Source: Perilla frutescens (lineage: Eukaryota > Streptophyta > Magnoliopsida > Lamiales > Lamiaceae). From it: 64,000 nucleotides of DNA. Within the stretch, counting starts at the first letter, position 1, and every line of letters begins with the position of its first letter. The stretch is from assembly GCA_026008535.1 (NCBI GenBank), contig BRKX01000011.1, positions 47,476,183-47,540,182 of the forward strand, given 5' to 3'. The notes beneath the pieces are model-generated. The model ran no database searches. It was not told the origin of the DNA and worked only from the letters and a program-made list of their open reading frames with translations. Below are positions 58,990-64,000 of this stretch, one piece after another. The position numbers and the translations under genes were made by a program.

Positions 58990-60990
58990 TCATCCTATAA
59001 TCACGTTGTACACTGAAGGTGCATCTATTACTTGAAATTTGGTGAGGAGGTTAAGCCCCTCGATGTAAGTGGAGAGCGTGATTTCTCCTAACGTCGTTTT
59101 GTGTTCTCCGCTGAAGCCGATCAATGTTGTTGACTTCTTTACAATGTTTGTTTCTTTCACCTGCATTCCTTTTAACGTACTAAGAAAGATCACGTTAGAG
59201 GAACTCCCGTTGTCGATGAGAGTTCGTTTGATTAAATAGTTCGATATTAAAAGGGAAATGACTAGTGCATCGTGGTGTGGGTGTGAGAGTTCAGATACTT
59301 CACTACTGGAGAAGCTGAGAGTAGTTAGATCATCAAGTTCAGCTTCTTTGGGTATGTTTTTTGCATATTTGAGGGATCGGCAGTGCCTCTTTACTGATGA
59401 CTGGGAGACGCCACTGATCTCCGAACCTCCAGTTATGTAATTTAAAGTTCGATCGATTCTCGGGGGTTCGGGGGACTGAGTTTCCATATGATCGTCTTTT
59501 CTATTCCAATTTTCTTTTCCTTTCAATGTCAGGAGATCGGTCAAGTGGCCCCTTTTGAGAAGCTCGATCACTTCAAGTCTAAGTGCAATGCAGTCGTCTG
59601 TCCTATGCCCATGATCGTTGTGGAAGTCGCAGAATTTGTTCCTATCTCTCTCATTATCAAGCGTTCTCATCTTTGGAGGCCATTTGACATTTTACCCGAG
59701 CCCTTTCATCGCATTTACGGCTTCCTAAGGTGTTATGCAAAGATTATACTCAGGTAGCCTTCTGTCTGGGCGCTCGGGCATTCTCCTATCTCTGGGGTCG
59801 AATCTGGGGTTACGAGGATAGGGGTCTGTTCAATATTTCTCATTTTTGATGTGAGACCTGTACTCCTTGCGGGGTGGATCATTTCGAGGTTTAAACTTGG
59901 ACGAATTTGCTTCATCTTCTTCCTATTTGATTTGTGCCCAAGCTTTGGCGAGGACGTCTTCTATCGTCTTGCACGGATATTTGGTTAATTCTTTGTAGAG
60001 GTCTGAACCCCTCTTTAAACCTTTTCTGAAGGCTGATACGGCGGTGTCGATGTTGCATTCTGGGATCGACAATTTTTCTCTGTTAAACTGTCCTACGAAG
60101 CTTCGTAGGGTTTCCTCTGGTCTCTGGATCACTGTGTAAAGGTCGTCGGCGTGTCTCTCAATCTTTCGACTACTAGCGAATTGCTCGATGAATAGATCAT
60201 TGAGCTGAGCGAAGGTGGAGATCGATGAGTTTGGCAAGCTTGTAAACCACTGGAGCGTCGGTCCGGATAGGCTGCTTCCGAACCCCTTATACATTCCGAC
60301 CTCTCTACTTTGTCGCGGGATTGAAGTGGTGAACATTCTCTGCTTGTATTGTGCTATATGGTCGTCGGGGTCGGCAGTGCCATCGAACAGTTTCATGGAC
60401 GGAAAGGTGAACTTTGGTGGCATCTCTACGAGGCTGGTTTCTTCTGTAAAAGGAGAATCCGCGAAGCTTGTCGGAGCTATCTTACGGATGGGGGCGGGAA
60501 CCCCGGGGATTCGTGTGAGCATTTCTTCTAACCGCTTCAGTTTGCTCTCGACCTCGATTTCAGGCTGATTCTCGATATATTAGAACCCAGGGGGTCTGAG
60601 ATATGGATCGCCAACATCTTCTTTATTTTGTTGTCCTTCACTAGTTCCTGCAATGTTTTGGTTAGCAATTTCGTTAGCGGAATTTAAAAGTACATGTTCG
60701 CGTAGCTGACTTGTTTTTCGAGTCCGTGGGGGTTGTCGATGAAGTCCGTTAGGAAATTGATTCGGTGGACTGAACGCTTCCATCCGAGCTTTAAGGACTG
60801 AATTTTCCGTTCGAATAGCCGCGAGTTCCACAACGGTGGAGTCGAGTTGTTGCTGGATCGCTCGCAGCACTTGAGCAATGTCTCCGTTTCCTCCTGCGGG
60901 AGGGGTTACAGATGGTGATTCCCTCCGATTGTCTTGAGGGTTCGGGGTTGTACTGCTTCGGCCATCGACGGTCATCTTCACTACGGTCAA
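58990..60990 (-). pseudogene. Tat gag and aspartic protease
   Basis: One frame from ATG 60990 carries gag: a coiled-coil N-terminus, PKFTFPSMKLFDGTADPDDH, LQWFTSLPNSSISTFAQLND, RPEETLRSFVGQFNRE and the zinc-knuckle-like CDFHNDHGHRTDDC at about 59631-59590. The protease active site is LIDNGSSSNVIF (Asp at 59214). In-frame stops lie at 60580, 59923 and 58990, and three more between 59923 and 59670. An 8-base G run (plus-strand C run 58915-58922) shifts the frame between protease and RT. Confidence 0.92.
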
Positions 60991-60995
60991 TTAGA

Positions 60996-61013
60996 GCCCC
61001 ACGGTGGGCGCCA
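60996..61013 (-). promoter_or_regulatory. Primer-binding site of the Tat element
   Basis: On the minus strand TGGCGCCCACCGTGGGGC starts three bases inside the LTR edge. The TGGCGCC start and position are those of a tRNA-primer site; I do not assign the tRNA. Confidence 0.75.
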
Positions 61014-61016
61014 AAT

Positions 61017-61520
61017 TGTAAATGGTAAATTTCTACAATTATTTTCATATTTGGTTCGGGCTCTGGCGACCGACGAGATTTTATGAGGCCAAAGAATAAA
61101 GTCGAATGAGGTCGATTAAGGAATGATCGAGTGTCTAAAGGATCGGAGTAATTCATCGTTTAATCGATGATTACTTGAGTGTTTCGATATTGCTTGCCTG
61201 TATTTTTCATCCCCTTTGCGATTTATATAGGGTGAAGCCATAACCCCTTTCCGATTTTCAAGGGATTCTCCGCCATTTTGGGGATAGACCCTTATCCCCT
61301 TAAGCGTTTTTGACTGGGTCATGCTTATCTTCCAACGTCCCCTTTTGACCTGGTCTCAGTGTTCGAACTCTGCCTAAGCTCGCCCTTTATGTTATCCCCT
61401 CTTCGACCTTGATTCCTTCGATCTCTGAACTCTGGACTTCGACACGTGTCTACTAGGCCCTAAGACCCTTGGACGAATATGGGCCTTATTATTGGGCCTT
61501 AACGAAAATAGACCTCTACA
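61017..61520 (-). repeat. LTR (5' LTR in element orientation)
   Basis: Near-identical to 51353-51855. The TATA box lies at 61221-61230 on the minus strand, about 200 bases before the gag-side end. Confidence 0.95.
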
Positions 61521-61739
61521 ATAATAATAATATATTTATTTTTATTAATATTTTTTTCTATTTATTTATTAATGTTATTATTATTATATTATTTTTGATT
61601 TATTTTTATTAATTAAATTTGTTATTTATTATTATTATTATTCTTGTAAGCATTATTATTTAAATTATTTTTATTTATTTTTATTATTTATTATTGTTGT
61701 TTTTATTTATAATAATAATAATAATATTTTTTTATTATT

Positions 61740-61930
61740 ATTATTAATAATATTATAAAATAAATATTAAATATTTAATAATGATTAATATAAATAACAA
61801 CAATAACAATAATAATAATATTGTTATTATTATATAATAACAATAATAATATAAATATCATTATTATTGTTATTGTTGTTATTTATATAAATTATTATTA
61901 AATATTTAGTATTTATTTTATAATAATTAT
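61740..61930. repeat. Long AT-rich inverted repeat
   Basis: TAAATATTAAATATTTAATA ... TAAATAACAACAATAACAAT on the left and TATTGTTGTTATTTATATAA ... TTATTAAATATTTAGTATTT on the right are reverse complements over about 65-70 bases around a TAATAATATT-rich centre. The surrounding 61521-61960 is mostly TTA/TAA trinucleotide. It is the core of the TGA-flanked foldback element. Confidence 0.8.
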
Positions 61931-62184
61931 AATAATAATAATAACATTAATGAATTTGAAATGAACCAATCCTTATCTATTACAATAACAATTATTTCAT
62001 AATTGAACCAAGCTACAACAATGTAATCACCATTCCCATTGTGTTTGACTCTTTAATGGTATTCATTGTGATTGTCATTACTTAATTTGAACCAAGCAGC
62101 CCCTGAGATTCTTTTACGTATTGACGCACCTTTTCTCCAAAAATATGAATAAAATATATGAAATACGGGGGTTATTTATTTTTA

Positions 62185-62532
62185 GGATAAATTGTACTTT
62201 GATACCTATATTTTGAACACTTTTTGAAAAAAAATGACCTACTTTTTCAAAAATTTTGCAAATATAAATATTTAATCAATTTGACGACTCGAAAATCGTA
62301 TATAATTGATTATATTTTAATATTCATATTTCTCCAACCACGTAGAAAATATACATCAAATCAATAAATATTAAATTATAATCAATTACGTATGATTTTT
62401 TGAACCGCAAAATTGATTGAATGTTAGATTTATAAATTTTTTGAAAAAATGGGTACTATTTTGCTAATTTTGAAAAAAGTGAGTTATTTTTAAAAAATAT
62501 TCAAAAAGTAGATATCAAAGTGTAATTTACTA
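62185..62532. mobile_element. MULE-type MITE, 9-bp TSD
   Basis: The left end is GGATAAATTGTACTTTGATA and the right end in reverse complement is TAGTAAATTACACTTTGATA. The 9-bp flanks TTATTTTTA are identical (62176-62184 and 62533-62541). The inside repeats ACTTTTTGAA and TCGTATATAATTGATTA motifs as inverted pairs. Diverged relatives of its interior (CAATTTTTCGGCTCAAAAAT, TTAGATTTGTAAAAAGGGGT) flank the nested CACTAs in both MULE copies. Confidence 0.8.
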
Positions 62533-62681
62533 TTATTTTTATGGGAAAACTATTTTTCTAGACAAAATTATAGTCAAAATTATACTAGATAAGCAACATT
62601 TAAAAGTAAGTAGTTTTGTCGACAATTTTGACTACTTTACACAATACCCAATTAGGTGGGGCCTGAAAATCTGAAAAAGCT

Positions 62682-62775
62682 TACACTTCACGTCAATTTT
62701 TGCACTTCACATATTTTCTTGCAGAGAGTACTTCACGTCAATTTTTTGCACTTCACATATTTTCTTGCACTACCC
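62682..62775. repeat. ~45-bp tandem duplication
   Basis: ACTTCACGTCAATTTTTGCA followed by CTTCACATATTTTCTTGCA occurs twice in succession, separated by GAGAGT. Confidence 0.85.
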
Positions 62776-62817
62776 TGACCGAACAATTAAATTAGAATAG
62801 ATACGAATATTTTTAAT

Positions 62818-63790
62818 GGAAGCTACGATTAATTAAACTAGCTACGATTAATTCAATAAAATGCTCCGATTATTTTAGAATGACTGTGAATAATTTAACC
62901 AAAAATTACGATTAATTGAAAAATGGATACGATTAGGTAAAAAACATATACGATTAATTATAAAATTACAACAATTACTTTAAAAAAATGCTACGATTAA
63001 TTAATAAGAAGGCTGCGAAGAAATTAAAATTGCTATGATTAAGTATTAATTAATAACATGTTAGGAAGGATTTAAGCAATGCTATGATTAATTACTCTAA
63101 AAAATGCTACGATTGTTTCGAAATCAATGCCTCAAATTTTAACAAGTTACGATTAATTATAAGCTCAACGAATAAATATCACATGATATAGTAATCGTAG
63201 CGCTTGATTTTTTAATCGTAGCACATTTTTTTGTAATCGTAGGCCTTTGTTATATTTAATCGTAGCACTGTTTAATTAATCGTATCAATTGATTTTTTAA
63301 TCGTAGCACATTATTTAGTAATCGTAGCGCTTTGTTATCGTTAATCGTAGCACTTTCTAATTAATCGTATACATTGGTTTTATAATCGTATCGCTTAGTT
63401 ATAGTTAATCGTAGCACATTATTCAGTAATTGTAGCACATTATTCAGTAATCGTAGCGCTTTGTTCAATAATCGTAGCACTCTCCAATTAATCGTAGCAT
63501 TTTGTTATGCACTCTTATAACTTGTTATAGTTAATCGTAACACTTGTATTAAATAACCGTACCTTAGAAACCCTAATCAGAGCCTTGAAGTAATCGTAGT
63601 GTTAGTCTTTTTTAATCGTATCACTTAGGTGAATTAATCGTAGCCTTAAGTTTAATTTCACATATTAATCGTAGCGTTCGTTGTAATCATGCTACTTTAG
63701 AAAAATAGTCTTAGCCAATTGTATAGTTTGAGTATTTCATAATATCCATATGGAAAGTAATCATAGGCACTATTCAATTTTAATCGTTTG
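62818..63790. repeat. Inverted arrays of a GCTACGATTA / TAATCGTAGC motif
   Basis: From about 62818 to 63155 I count around eleven copies of GCTACGATTAATT or close variants in one orientation. From about 63188 to 63790 around twenty-four copies of TAATCGTAGC in the other. Spacing is irregular, about 15-35 bases, and the spacer sequences differ. The result is a foldback field nearly 1 kb long with no reading frame. It resembles subterminal protein-binding repeats of a DNA transposon, but I could not identify termini or a family. Confidence 0.8.
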
Positions 63791-64000
63791 AGTTTAAATT
63801 TTAATTATTAAATATGTATATTTTAAATAAAAATTAAATAAAACATTAGTAATTAAAACTTATGGATTGATGGTATATTTGTGTAATTTGGATTGGATTG
63901 AGTGGATTAGAAGGCCGCTGCAGCAGTTGAGATGTACGTTGATGGTCTATGCTAAGCCGGAGGTAGTGGACATGATTAGAGCGACCCTACATGTCATAGG
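63791..64000. other. Edge segment turning GC-richer
   Basis: After an AT-rich stretch, the last ~100 bases (GAAGGCCGCTGCAGCAGTTG, CTAAGCCGGAGGTAGTGG) have coding-like composition and may start a gene or another element continuing beyond the window. Too short to identify. Confidence 0.3.

Larger units (their letters stand above)
51353..61520 (-). mobile_element. Complete Tat-lineage Ty3/gypsy LTR retrotransposon, TSD ATAAT
   Basis: Two ~503-bp LTRs in direct orientation bound 10,168 bp, with ATAAT on both sides (51348-51352 and 61521-61525). Gag, protease, reverse transcriptase, two RNase H-like segments and integrase follow in Ty3/gypsy order on the minus strand. A primer-binding site is next to the 61.0-kb LTR. 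The second, archaeal-type RNase H, the CxFHxxHGHxTxDC gag motif, the TTTGGCGCCCACCGTGGGGC junction and an antisense gene after integrase are traits of the Tat lineage. The LTRs differ by about nine substitutions and one indel by eye, so it is young. Stops and two frameshifts show it can no longer make its own proteins. Confidence 0.95.
48865..62103. mobile_element. TGA-flanked foldback element, split by two LTR insertions
   Basis: The left end is GGGGGTGATTGATAAGAGGT. The right end in reverse complement is GGGGCTGCTTGGTTCAAATT, then AAGTAATGACAATCAC. TGA flanks both (48862-48864 and 62104-62106). Removing the solo LTR (48895-51114) and the Tat element (51353-61520) leaves about 840 bp rich in GGTAATGGGAATGG / CCATTCCCATT motifs and trinucleotide TTA/TAA stretches. 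GGGG ends with a 3-bp T-A-type duplication suggest a PIF/Harbinger-like MITE, but the termini match each other only moderately. Confidence 0.55.

Noticed and set aside
62818..63790. CRISPR array
   Set aside because: The repeated motif is only ~10 bp, spacers vary in length, orientation flips midway, and the DNA is clearly eukaryotic.
1..64000. Functional link between the OFP, EPFL and CIPK genes
   Set aside because: They are 11-23 kb apart, unrelated in family, and separated by independent transposon insertions; co-location alone is not evidence of a cluster.

Overview
The window is a transposon-rich, AT-rich stretch of plant nuclear DNA, almost certainly from a eudicot angiosperm. Four plant gene families support this: OVATE/OFP17, EPFL peptide, CIPK kinase, and a PAP/OAS1-type nucleotidyltransferase. 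So do the plant-type repeats: Stowaway MITEs, CACTA elements with GACGGA-type subterminal repeats, Helitron ends, and a Tat-lineage Ty3/gypsy element. An asterid/lamiid is my guess from repeat flavour only; nothing here proves it.

Host genes, all on the + strand: (1) 1-812, the last three exons of a nucleotidyltransferase/PAP-OAS1-like gene. (2) 6620-7084, an intronless OFP17-like transcription repressor. (3) 18743-20567, a three-exon EPFL4/5/6 (CHALLAH-type) secreted peptide precursor whose exons join in phase into 128 codons. (4) 43320-44588, an intronless CIPK (closest by eye to CIPK14), strongly GC-rich against its surroundings. They are separated by 6-23 kb of repeats and show no sign of acting as a cluster.

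The repeats resolve into a nested stratigraphy with exact target-site duplications (TSDs). CACTA elements lie at 8072-9749 (ATC), 20854-22329 (CAA), 25242-26371 (CTT) and 40998-41759 (TTT), with an unpaired CACTA right end at 27459. Two inverted copies of a Mutator-like element lie at 11345-13610 and 40308-42109; one carries a 666-bp TTA-flanked insertion absent from the other. A decayed PIF/Harbinger element (transposase and Myb-like ORF1, minus strand, 27.5-33.6 kb) seems to be split by a Helitron ending at 33426. Solo LTRs lie at 33718-35975 (TTTAA), 45305-46319 (TACACA), 46470-47822 (TTACA) and 48895-51114 (imperfect TSD), with a likely fifth at about 36302-37763.

The largest single unit is a complete Tat-lineage LTR retrotransposon at 51353-61520 (TSD ATAAT). 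Its gag-pol is on the minus strand and decayed by stops and two homopolymer frameshifts. A convergent plus-strand antisense gene (52737-54776) looks intron-containing and carries a gypsy-transposon/coiled-coil architecture. A ~170-bp tandem repeat lies between them. This element and one solo LTR both sit inside an older TGA-flanked foldback element (48865-62103).

I see no convincing new biochemical system. The features most worth a second look are the antisense gene and satellite-like array of the Tat element, the inverted arrays of a TAATCGTAGC motif at 62.8-63.8 kb, and the filled/empty-site pair of Mutator-like elements.
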